From: Bacteroidales bacterium
Lineage (GTDB): Bacteria > Bacteroidota > Bacteroidia > Bacteroidales > UBA10428
NCBI GenBank assembly: GCA_016935435.1
Contig: JAFGQZ010000032.1
Span: forward strand, 1-40,876
Length of the DNA: 40,876 bases
Direction of reading: 5' to 3'
The notes under the pieces were generated by a model. The model saw only the letters and a program-made list of their open reading frames with translations. It was not told the origin of the DNA and did no database searches. Position 1 is the stretch's first letter; each line of letters opens with the position of its first letter. The position numbers and the translations under genes are program-made. Below, in pieces: positions 17,763 to 26,009 of this stretch.

Positions 17763-19208
17763 ATGTATGTGCCGGTTAAAAAATATTTAATTTCAGGTAG
17801 AATTTTTTATTTCTACCTTTTTTATTTTTTGCTAACAGTATTTTTCTCGAGATATTCCTTTTTTTGGGATACCATTCAATTAGCCTCGTCGCATGCCCAT
17901 TTTTTCTACAATAACAATTTAGAAATATCTCTCCTTCCCGATTCTATCGACAGCGGACATTTGCCTGCTTTCGGCTATTTTCTGGCAATGGCATGGAGTG
18001 TCTTTGGCAAAACCCTGGTGGTAAGCCATTTTTTTATGCTGCCATTTTTGTTTGGAATTGTTTATCAAACTTACAGGTTATGCAAATACCTTTTCCCTGG
18101 CAACATATATTTGCCAATGCTGGTAATTCTGGCTGAACCGACACTTTTGGCTCAATCTACAATGGTGTCGCCAGATATCCCCCTGATGTTCTTTTTTGTT
18201 TTACTGTTAAATGAAATACTTCAACAGGGCAAATATTTGAAGCTTCTTGCTGTAATCGGATTGTCGCTCGCAAGTATGAGGGGTTGGATGGCCGCATTAA
18301 TTCTGTTTGTTTTTGATATAATCATTCAGTTTTCGAATTCAAAAAAGAATTTCAGACAGATTGCTCAGAATATAATGTTATACCTTCCTGGCGGAACTAT
18401 TGCAATAATATTTCTATTTGTGCATTTTTCAATAAAAGGCTGGATTGTTTATCACCCGGCCTCTCCATGGGCCTCGTGTTTTGAAAAAGTCGATTTTAAC
18501 GGTTATATCAGAAATATTGGCATTTATATTTGGAGGCTGATTGACTTTGGAAGGATTGTATTTTGGGTTTTAGCCCTGGTGTACCTAAAAAAAATAGCAG
18601 GTTTATTCCGTTCCGATATGCAATTTCGCCAGATTATCGTTCTTTTGCTTCTCTTTATTTTAATTTTCCCCCTAAATATTTTGCCGTATAAACAGCTTAC
18701 CCAGCACCGGTATTTTTTGCCAATATATTTTTTGACAGCCCTTTCAATTGTATATTTTTTGGTTTACATAAGAAAAAAAGCCTTGCTGGCAATTTGTATT
18801 TTAATATTGCTCGCCGGTAACTATATTCCCTATCCCGACACCATTGCCAGGGGGTGGGACTCTACCCTGGCTTACATTCCATACAATAACCTTCGCAAAA
18901 ACATAATCGGGTACCTGAAGGAAAACAATATCCCGCCTGAAGAAGTGAAATGCTGGTTCCCTAATACAGCTCCCGCATATAAGATAGACCTGGTTAGTTC
19001 CGACGAATCGTTTTCTAGCTTACCCCTCGATTCTTGCAATTATTGCTTTTACTCTAATGTGTTTAATGATGTTAGCGATGAGGAATATAACATTATTCAT
19101 AAAACATGGATACCTGTTTATAAAATGTATTGCATGGGCGTTAAAACAGGTATTTTCAGAAACCCGGAAACAACCGGAGAAAAGTGGTCTATTATCTGCG
19201 AAAAATAA
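17763..19208 (+). CDS. Polytopic membrane glycosyltransferase (GT-C, PMT/ArnT-like)
   Basis: The 481-residue protein has about ten hydrophobic helices in its first 370 residues and a soluble C-terminal part of about 110 residues. An acidic first extracytoplasmic loop after helix 1 (YSFFWDTIQLASSHAHFFY) and a later SPDIP motif resemble GT39/GT83 (protein O-mannosyl or ArnT-type) transferases, which use polyprenyl-phosphate sugars on the periplasmic side. Donor and acceptor are unknown. I chose the ATG at 17763; a TTG at 17721 would overlap atpG. The 4-bp gap to atpG suggests read-through from the ATP synthase operon, though no functional link is evident. Confidence 0.72.
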   Translation: MYVPVKKYLISGRIFYFYLFYFLLTVFFSRYSFFWDTIQLASSHAHFFYNNNLEISLLPDSIDSGHLPAFGYFLAMAWSVFGKTLVVSHFFMLPFLFGIVYQTYRLCKYLFPGNIYLPMLVILAEPTLLAQSTMVSPDIPLMFFFVLLLNEILQQGKYLKLLAVIGLSLASMRGWMAALILFVFDIIIQFSNSKKNFRQIAQNIMLYLPGGTIAIIFLFVHFSIKGWIVYHPASPWASCFEKVDFNGYIRNIGIYIWRLIDFGRIVFWVLALVYLKKIAGLFRSDMQFRQIIVLLLLFILIFPLNILPYKQLTQHRYFLPIYFLTALSIVYFLVYIRKKALLAICILILLAGNYIPYPDTIARGWDSTLAYIPYNNLRKNIIGYLKENNIPPEEVKCWFPNTAPAYKIDLVSSDESFSSLPLDSCNYCFYSNVFNDVSDEEYNIIHKTWIPVYKMYCMGVKTGIFRNPETTGEKWSIICEK

Positions 19209-19376
19209 AATACGTTCCCGGGAAACACTTATATATGTGTTCGCGTAAAAGGGTATTGTTAACTTTGTAAAATAATTCAGCAAAATATTTTTATATCTTT
19301 AACTAAAGATTTGCTTATCTACAATCAAATTCTTTTTTTTGAGTTAATTTATAGTATAGGTTTAATAATTGCTTAA

Positions 19377-21257
19377 ATGGCCGGACTAAAAACATTACTT
19401 GGGCTTTTCCCTAAAACTGCTGCTTTCGAAAAAAACCGCAAGCAACTTGCCGATGAATACAATGCATTAATTGAGTACGATAGTTCAGACGACCTCGCGC
19501 GTTTTAAGGAACTCGAACTTTATATACAGTCGGATGAGTTTAAAACCCTCCGGAACGAACTTCTTACACTTCGATATAATAATTCTGAGGAGTACAAAAA
19601 AGAAATTGATTTCAAAAAGCTTTCCTCTGATAAGGAAATCAAACTTTTTTTAAAAACACAATCCTCTGCCGCTTTAAAATTGTATAACGAGGTTAGCAAA
19701 TCCGATAAACTTGCCCGTTACAACGAGCTCGATGCATTAATTAAAACACCCGCCTTTAGCGAGGTTAAGAACTTTTATGCACAATCGGGGAAAAAGCGCT
19801 TTGAACTTTCCGATTTAGGAAAAACCCTTGCCGAATACCATGCTAAGTCGAAATCTGAAAGCATTAGGGCCTATCAGAAATTTACATCCGATAAACTTTT
19901 TAAAGATTACAATACCGTAAGGGGCTCGGACAAACTTGCCCTTTACGAAGAACTTAAAAAATACATAAACTCATCGGCTTTCTTCGAGCAAAAAGCCAAT
20001 ATGGGCAAGTCGGATTTCAAAGCATCTGACGCAGGTAAAAAATTGCACGAATACAAACTGCTTTCAAAATCGAAGGAGATAAAAAACTACCTTAAACACG
20101 CAACTTCGCCATTTCTGAATGCATATAATAAACTCAGCGAATCGGGTGAATATCAATTATTTCTCGATTTACAATCGAAAATAAATTCTTCTTCTTTTAA
20201 ACAGGAACGCCAGGCAATCGAAAGAAAAACTTTCAAAGATACCGATGAATATAAGCTCGAAACAGAATATAAAATGCTTTCATCCGATGCTGAAATAAAA
20301 AAGTACTTTGCATTCCGGGAATCAAAAGAGTTTGCCAATTATAAAAGCATTAAAGATTCGGCAAAACTCGAGAAATACCTTTCACTAAAAGAATATCTTT
20401 CCGGCAGTACCTTCGCCGAAAAGAAGAAGTACCTGACAATGGCCCCAAAAACACGGTGGAAACAATCGGAACCTTTTGCACGGCAATTGGAATTTGAGAA
20501 ATTGAAGGATTCCGAAAAAATAAAATGGTACTTTAAAACTCGCAACCACAAAAAATTTGAATGGTTACGTACTTGGGAACTAACTTTCGAAGATGAGTTT
20601 GAAGCCGGCAAACTCGACACAAATAAATGGATTACCCGATATTACTGGGGAAACGAATTGTTAAACGAGAGCTATTCTTTGGCAGATGAAAAGCATTGCA
20701 TAACCGATGGTAATAATTTAAGCTTTAAAGGGGGAATTTTACAGATTACCACCCGCAAAGAAAAATGCGAAGGCAAAATCTGGAACCCTGAAATTGGCTT
20801 TGCCCCCCACGAATTTAATTATACATCAGGCCTTATTAACACTGGAGGAAGTTTCAGGCAGGAACACGGGCTTTTTGAAGCCAAAATTAAAATTGCCCGA
20901 AACCCCCATGTACAAAATGCCTTCTGGATGGTAGGCAATACTATGGAACCTCACATAAATGTTATTAATGCACAAAATAAATGTATGTTTAACACTATAA
21001 CTTCAGATAGCCCTGAAAACAAAAAAACATACCGACGTGGAAAATTAGCCTCAGATTATTTTATATACTCCGTTGAATGGACTGCCAATGAAATAATCTG
21101 GAGGGTGAACGGATTGGAAATGCACCGCACAAACTTGAATGTACCTAAGGGTGAAATGTTTATTAACATTAGTGCAGGGCTTTACACCGAAATTGAAAGC
21201 GGTTTGCCTGCAACAATGGACATCGATTGGGTCAGGTGCTATCAGCGCCGGAGCTGA
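19377..21257 (+). CDS. Five-repeat helical protein with a C-terminal GH16-like domain lacking catalytic acids
   Basis: The 626-residue protein has three parts: a short N-terminus (1-35); five charged, helical repeats of about 72-75 residues (starting near 37, 109, 184, 256 and 328); and a GH16 (laminarinase/concanavalin-like) domain from about 400. Each repeat has the pattern S-x-K-L-x-x-Y-x-x-L...I-x-S-x-x-F...EY...LSKSxEIKxY. The GH16 domain is recognisable from WELTFEDEFEAGKLDTNKW, SFRQEHGLFEAKIKI and AFWMVG. Where active GH16 enzymes have ExDxxE, this one reads HINVIN (His526, Asn528, Asn531), so it is probably inactive and may bind glycan. No N-terminal signal peptide or T9SS domain is visible. 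The ATG at 19377 is the first in frame. It is monocistronic and no clear promoter was found. Confidence 0.8.
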   Translation: MAGLKTLLGLFPKTAAFEKNRKQLADEYNALIEYDSSDDLARFKELELYIQSDEFKTLRNELLTLRYNNSEEYKKEIDFKKLSSDKEIKLFLKTQSSAALKLYNEVSKSDKLARYNELDALIKTPAFSEVKNFYAQSGKKRFELSDLGKTLAEYHAKSKSESIRAYQKFTSDKLFKDYNTVRGSDKLALYEELKKYINSSAFFEQKANMGKSDFKASDAGKKLHEYKLLSKSKEIKNYLKHATSPFLNAYNKLSESGEYQLFLDLQSKINSSSFKQERQAIERKTFKDTDEYKLETEYKMLSSDAEIKKYFAFRESKEFANYKSIKDSAKLEKYLSLKEYLSGSTFAEKKKYLTMAPKTRWKQSEPFARQLEFEKLKDSEKIKWYFKTRNHKKFEWLRTWELTFEDEFEAGKLDTNKWITRYYWGNELLNESYSLADEKHCITDGNNLSFKGGILQITTRKEKCEGKIWNPEIGFAPHEFNYTSGLINTGGSFRQEHGLFEAKIKIARNPHVQNAFWMVGNTMEPHINVINAQNKCMFNTITSDSPENKKTYRRGKLASDYFIYSVEWTANEIIWRVNGLEMHRTNLNVPKGEMFINISAGLYTEIESGLPATMDIDWVRCYQRRS

Positions 21258-21367
21258 TGAATTTCCGAAAATAAACATAAGAACTTAAAAGGCTGTTTTT
21301 GCAACATTTACCGTATGGCGGCAAAATGCCAGGTTTTATTGTTAAATAGCAAAAAGGGTTGGCCTTC

Positions 21368-21517
21368 TCAGATAAAATCGGCCCAAACCAGCTTTCGTGA
21401 TCGCTTGAAATCACTTCCAACCAGAAATTCTGTTCTTAAAAGGCAATCGGTAAACAAATAATCGTTCACCATCTCATCTATCGAAATTAAATCGTCAACT
21501 GTATTAAGGTTCTCCAT
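21368..21517 (-). CDS. Possible 49-residue small protein
   Basis: On the minus strand an ATG at 21517 opens a frame of 49 codons (MENLNTVDDLISIDEMVNDY...KLVWADFI) ending in TGA at 21368-21370. A -7-like TAATTTTG lies at 21532-21539 on the same strand, 14 bp before the ATG. The product is acidic at the N-terminus and basic near the C-terminus, with no membrane segment, and resembles a small helical protein. I do not recognise it. The sensible composition and the promoter match are the only evidence, so it remains tentative. Confidence 0.45.
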   Translation of the reverse strand: MENLNTVDDLISIDEMVNDYLFTDCLLRTEFLVGSDFKRSRKLVWADFI

Positions 21518-21693
21518 ATTATTAGTTTTTCCAAAATTACGATACAGGTATTTCCTGCTTATTAGCTTTAAGTTAAATGTTTATTAACAATACACCGCAA
21601 AACATTGATTATGTTTACCGAACAGCCTTCGTAACCCCGTACCTGATAAAAATTATGGGCCTAAAATTTTCAAATTGTTGGAAGAATTAATAT

Positions 21694-21701
21694 TATCTTT
21701 G
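21694..21701 (+). promoter_or_regulatory. -7 element of the dCMP deaminase-S41 peptidase promoter
   Basis: TATCTTTG matches TAnnTTTG and lies 37 bp before the ATG at 21739. TTG triplets at 21675-21680 are a little closer than the ideal 19-21 bp. Confidence 0.5.
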
Positions 21702-21738
21702 CTGCACTTTTTGCAGGCAATAAAAGAGATTCACCCTG

Positions 21739-22188
21739 ATGAACAAATACGATACCAGGAAACCTTACGGCAAGCGACAAACTGATTTTGACAGGCGATA
21801 CCTCGAAATGGCACGTATCTGGGCAAAAAATTCATACTGTATCAGGCGCCAGGTGGGTGCCCTTATAGTGAAAGACCGCATGATAATATCGGATGGTTAC
21901 AATGGCACGCCCGAAGGATTTGAGAATGTTTGTGAAGACGAAAACGGAATAACAAAACCATATGTGTTGCATGCCGAAGCAAATGCTATTACAAAAGTGG
22001 CCAAAAGCAACAACAGCAGTGAGGGGGCTACACTTTATATAACTACTTCTCCCTGTGTTGAATGTGCCAAACTAATTATACAATCGGGCATACGCCGTGT
22101 GGTGTTCTGCGATAATTATCATTCCGACGATGGGTTGAAATTACTGGAGAAAGCAAATATTGAGATAGAATTTTTGGAAATTGACTAA
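21739..22188 (+). CDS. dCMP deaminase family protein
   Basis: The 149-residue zinc deaminase has the HAE motif (His78, Glu80) and the second zinc motif SPCVEC (Cys106, Cys109), as in dCMP deaminases of the ComEB type. The enzyme makes dUMP for thymidylate synthesis. The N-terminal RRYLEMARIWAKNSYCIRRQVGALIVKD segment is typical. It ends 1 bp before the S41 peptidase ATG and they probably share a transcript. Confidence 0.92.
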   Translation: MNKYDTRKPYGKRQTDFDRRYLEMARIWAKNSYCIRRQVGALIVKDRMIISDGYNGTPEGFENVCEDENGITKPYVLHAEANAITKVAKSNNSSEGATLYITTSPCVECAKLIIQSGIRRVVFCDNYHSDDGLKLLEKANIEIEFLEID

Positions 22189-22189
22189 G

Positions 22190-23827
22190 ATGAACAAAAA
22201 AAAACTTTTTGGCATACTACTGCCCATAATTATAGCTATTAGCATTGTTGTCGGCATGTTTATTGGCAGGTATTACCATGTGCAAAAACCCGACAACCAA
22301 TATATTATATACCCTCGTACCGATAAGCTTACCAATGTTATCAATTACATTTCCAGGGAATACGTCGATCCGGTAGATAAAAACCAACTTACCGAGAAAA
22401 CCATTCCTAAACTGCTGGAACTTCTCGATCCACATTCGCAATATATACCGGCAACGGAGTTTGCCCAGGTAAACGAGCCACTTGAAGGCAATTTCAGTGG
22501 TATTGGGGTACAATTTAATATGCTCAACGATACCCTTGTTGTTTTAAAGGCCATTGCTAACGGGCCCTCAGAAAAAGTTGGCATACTGTCGGGCGACCGC
22601 ATTATTACAGTAAACAACATTACCGTTGCCGGGGCAAAAATACCAAGCGATTCAATTGTAAAAATGCTTAAAGGGCCACAGGGAACTACCGTTAATGTTG
22701 GCATTAGCCGAAACCAGGTAAAAGACCTCCTGAACTTTACAATCACCCGCGACCAAATACCCCTGTATAGTGTTGATGTAGCATATATGGTTACAAATTC
22801 TATCGGGTACATTCGTATAAGCACATTTTCGCGTACAACCTTTGAAGAGTTTGCTTCGGCTGCAGCAAAACTATTGGGGCAGGGCATGCAAAAAATGATA
22901 CTCGATTTGAGGGGCAATGGCGGTGGGTTGCTCAATACAGCGGTTAATGTGGCCGATCAGTTTCTTGGCGAGGGACAACTTATTGTATATACCGAAGGTA
23001 ACTCCCGTAACCGCGAAAACTTCAGGGCTGCCAAAGGTGGCCTCTGTAAAGATGTAGAACTTGTTGTATTAATCGACGAAACTTCGGCATCGGCCAGCGA
23101 AATTCTTGCAGGCGCAATTCAAGACAACGATCGTGGACTGGTAATTGGCCGCCGCTCTTTTGGAAAAGGCCTTGTGCAAGAACAAAACATGATGTCCGAC
23201 GGCTCGGCAATAAGGCTTACCATTGCCAGGTATTACACTCCCTCGGGGCGAAGTATCCAAAAACCCTACAATAATGGCTCTGAAGATTATTACAACGAGC
23301 TCTCCAGCCGGTTCGACCATGGTGAATTATTGCAGCGCGACAGTATTATTTTTTCCGACTCGTTAAAATATACTACAGCCGGGGGAAGAACTGTTTACGG
23401 AGGTGGCGGCATAATGCCCGATATTTTTGTCCCCCTAGACACCAGTGGTTATTCCAATTATTTTGCGGAAATCCGCAACAGGGGGTTGATATACAGGTTT
23501 GCCCTGGAGTATTCCGATAAAAACCGTGATAAACTAAACCGTTTGAAATCTATTGAAGAATTGTTGAATTTTCTTGATAAACAAAATGTAAAAAAAATAT
23601 TTACCAATTATGCGGCATCCAATGGTGTGCCTTTAAATAAAGCCGGCTTGCAGGCCTCAAAATTCATTATTGAAACTCAGCTCAAAGCCTATATTGCAAG
23701 AAATATTTTTGACAATGAAGGGTTTTACCCTGTAATCGAAAAAATCGACAACACCTTACAGGTGGCTATAGATGAACTGAATAAAGGTATTAACCTGAAA
23801 AAAGATACATTAACAATAACCGATTGA
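22190..23827 (+). CDS. S41 family C-terminal processing peptidase
   Basis: The 545-residue protein has an N-terminal membrane anchor or uncleaved signal (residues 6-26), a PDZ domain (about 97-175: GIGVQFN...GPSEKVGILSGDRI) and the S41 catalytic core. The Ser/Lys dyad is probably Ser301 (in DETSASASEILAGAIQD) and Lys326 (SFGKGLVQ), 25 residues apart as in Tsp/CtpA. Such proteases trim or degrade periplasmic proteins from the C-terminus. I chose the ATG at 22190; a TTG at 22181 lies inside the preceding gene. It overlaps the YgiQ gene by 4 bp. Confidence 0.93.
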   Translation: MNKKKLFGILLPIIIAISIVVGMFIGRYYHVQKPDNQYIIYPRTDKLTNVINYISREYVDPVDKNQLTEKTIPKLLELLDPHSQYIPATEFAQVNEPLEGNFSGIGVQFNMLNDTLVVLKAIANGPSEKVGILSGDRIITVNNITVAGAKIPSDSIVKMLKGPQGTTVNVGISRNQVKDLLNFTITRDQIPLYSVDVAYMVTNSIGYIRISTFSRTTFEEFASAAAKLLGQGMQKMILDLRGNGGGLLNTAVNVADQFLGEGQLIVYTEGNSRNRENFRAAKGGLCKDVELVVLIDETSASASEILAGAIQDNDRGLVIGRRSFGKGLVQEQNMMSDGSAIRLTIARYYTPSGRSIQKPYNNGSEDYYNELSSRFDHGELLQRDSIIFSDSLKYTTAGGRTVYGGGGIMPDIFVPLDTSGYSNYFAEIRNRGLIYRFALEYSDKNRDKLNRLKSIEELLNFLDKQNVKKIFTNYAASNGVPLNKAGLQASKFIIETQLKAYIARNIFDNEGFYPVIEKIDNTLQVAIDELNKGINLKKDTLTITD

Positions 23828-25722
23828 TTGGTACCGGCAAGATAACTGACTGGCTCCCTACTTCTGTTAAAGAGCTAAAAGAACGGGGCTGGGACGAACC
23901 CGACGTTATCCTGTTCACAGGCGATGCGTATGTCGATCATCCATCTTTTGGGGCAGCGGTAATCGGCCGCATAATTGAAAAACACGGCTTTAAAGTGGCA
24001 ATAGTGCCACAGCCTAACTGGCGCGACGATTTACGCGATTTTAAAAAACTCGGGAAGCCCCGGATGTTTTTTGGGGTTTCTGCCGGCTGTATGGATTCGA
24101 TGGTAAACCATTATACAGCCAACAAACGGCTCCGCTCCGACGATGCCTATACCCCGGGCGGCAAGTCGGGTTTCCGCCCCGATTATGCTGTAAACATATA
24201 TACCGGGATCCTCAAGAAACTTTATCCCGATGTGCCTGTTGTAATTGGAGGTATCGAGGCATCGATGCGCCGCCTGACACATTACGATTACTGGCAGGAC
24301 AAGCTATTGCCGGGTATTCTGGTTACTTCGGGCGCCGATTTGCTTATATACGGTATGGGTGAAAAACCCCTTACAGAATTATTGCACCAATTGTCAGGCA
24401 ATATTCCTTTCGGTTCATTAAAAACTATCAGGCAAACAGCCTGGGTGCAATCTTCTGGCTTGCCACTGCCAGCAGCTAACGGTTTCAGCGATATTGAAAT
24501 TGCACCGCACGAAGCTTGCCTGGCCGATAAAAAAATATACGCATCGAATTTTAAAATTATTGAGGAGGAGTCGAACAAAATACATGCCCGGCGCATTCAC
24601 CAGCTTACCGGGAACGTACGTATTGTTATTAACCCACCATATACTCCAATGGACGACGGGGAACTTGATAGTTCCTTCGATTTGCCTTATACACGGCTGC
24701 CCCATCCGCGCTATAACAATAAAGGCGCAATACCGGCATTTGAAATGATAAAATTCTCGGTGAACCTGCACAGGGGATGTTTTGGGGGGTGCAGTTTTTG
24801 TGCCATATCGGCCCATCAGGGCAAATTTATCGCATCGCGTTCGAAAAAATCAATTCTTAATGAAGTAAGGCAAATAATAAAAATGCCCGGCTTTAAAGGC
24901 TATATAACCGACCTGGGCGGCCCCAGTGCAAATATGTATAAAATGAAAGGGCATAACCTTTTGATATGCGAAAAATGCAAAAGGCCATCGTGCATATTTC
25001 CTTCTATCTGCCAAAACCTCAATACAAGCCATTCCTCACTGCTTGAAATCTATCGTGCTGCTGAACAACTACCTGAAATTAAGAAGGTTTTTATAGGGAG
25101 TGGCATTCGCTACGACCTGCTGCTCGATAAAAATGCCCCTGCTGCTGTGCAAAAAAGCCATAGCGAATATATAAATGAATTAGTTTCGCGGCATGTATCG
25201 GGCCGTTTAAAGGTTGCTCCCGAACATACTTCGCAAAAAGTATTATGCCTCATGCGAAAACCCCCATTTGAACTATTTAATCAGTTTAAGTTGGTTTTTG
25301 AAAGCATTAATAACAAAGAAGGCCTAAACCAACAGCTCATACCCTACTTTATTTCTAGCCATCCCGGGAGCTGCGAAGAAGATATGGCGCTTTTGGCCAT
25401 AGAAGCTAAAAATAATAATTTCAGGCTGGAGCAGGTGCAAGACTTCACCCCAACCCCAATGACCCTGGCCACAGTAATCTTCTATTCCGGCTATCACCCC
25501 TACACCCTCGAAAAGGTTTTCACTGCACGCACCAAAGATGAAAAATTAAACCAGCGCATGTACTTTTTTTGGTACAAACCCGAATTTCGTCAAAAAATCG
25601 AGGATCGGCTCAGGCAAATAGGCCGAAGCGATATAGCAGCAAAACTCTTTCGGGGCAAAACAAATAAAAATAACCAGGCACCATTCAAAGCTGATAAAAA
25701 ACATTTCCGGAAAGCCAGGTAA
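23824..25722 (+). CDS. YgiQ family radical SAM protein
   Basis: The 632-residue protein matches the YgiQ (UPF0313) family: N-terminal TDWLPTSVKELKERGWDEPDVILFTGDAYVDHPSFGAAVIGR, then a radical-SAM core with the CFGGCSFC cluster motif (Cys319, Cys323, Cys326), which binds a [4Fe-4S] cluster and S-adenosylmethionine. The reaction is not known. No ATG is available near the conserved N-terminus, so the start is taken as the TTG at 23824, overlapping the S41 stop (TTGA). The C-terminus is basic and disordered. Confidence 0.9.
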   Translation: MIGTGKITDWLPTSVKELKERGWDEPDVILFTGDAYVDHPSFGAAVIGRIIEKHGFKVAIVPQPNWRDDLRDFKKLGKPRMFFGVSAGCMDSMVNHYTANKRLRSDDAYTPGGKSGFRPDYAVNIYTGILKKLYPDVPVVIGGIEASMRRLTHYDYWQDKLLPGILVTSGADLLIYGMGEKPLTELLHQLSGNIPFGSLKTIRQTAWVQSSGLPLPAANGFSDIEIAPHEACLADKKIYASNFKIIEEESNKIHARRIHQLTGNVRIVINPPYTPMDDGELDSSFDLPYTRLPHPRYNNKGAIPAFEMIKFSVNLHRGCFGGCSFCAISAHQGKFIASRSKKSILNEVRQIIKMPGFKGYITDLGGPSANMYKMKGHNLLICEKCKRPSCIFPSICQNLNTSHSSLLEIYRAAEQLPEIKKVFIGSGIRYDLLLDKNAPAAVQKSHSEYINELVSRHVSGRLKVAPEHTSQKVLCLMRKPPFELFNQFKLVFESINNKEGLNQQLIPYFISSHPGSCEEDMALLAIEAKNNNFRLEQVQDFTPTPMTLATVIFYSGYHPYTLEKVFTARTKDEKLNQRMYFFWYKPEFRQKIEDRLRQIGRSDIAAKLFRGKTNKNNQAPFKADKKHFRKAR

Positions 25723-25799
25723 TAATTGTTCGTATTTAATTGTTTTAACATAATCACAACCAGCGAAAACATCAATATATTTATCAAAAAAAACAGAAC

Positions 25800-25997
25800 A
25801 TGGTTTATAGTGAAAGTGCAGGTAAACTAAGGGAGCTCATTGAAAAGGCTATTGAAGACCACCTGGTTACCCGTGCAGAGTACGATTCGATTATGGCTAT
25901 GGCTTTCGATGACGGCCATATCGACAGGCAGGAACAAGCCCTATTGTCGCAACTACAGGAGATGATTGAAAATAAAACGGTAAAGATTATCCCGTAA
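25800..25997 (+). CDS. Small conserved-looking protein of unknown function
   Basis: The 65-residue protein is acidic and entirely helical in outlook, with no signal or membrane segment. The second half (FDDGHIDRQEQALLSQLQEMI) resembles the Asp-Gly loop and helix seen in TerB/DnaJ-like small domains, but the match is too short to assign. It starts at an ATG 77 bp after the YgiQ gene and ends 12 bp from the convergent ComM-like gene. I am fairly sure it is a real gene because of its clean start and composition. Confidence 0.6.
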   Translation: MVYSESAGKLRELIEKAIEDHLVTRAEYDSIMAMAFDDGHIDRQEQALLSQLQEMIENKTVKIIP

Positions 25998-26009
25998 AAA
26001 AACGTCCGG

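Larger units (their letters stand above)
21258..21738. other. Intergenic region between the GH16-like gene and the dCMP deaminase
   Basis: Apart from the small minus-strand ORF and the promoter element just before the deaminase gene, nothing recognisable is seen. No clear terminator follows the GH16-like gene. Confidence 0.5.

Noticed and set aside
19216..19242. TTCCCGGGAA palindrome and AACAC/GTGTT hairpin after the GT-C gene as a terminator
   Set aside because: Stems are short, they compete with one another and no T run follows. A weak terminator remains possible.
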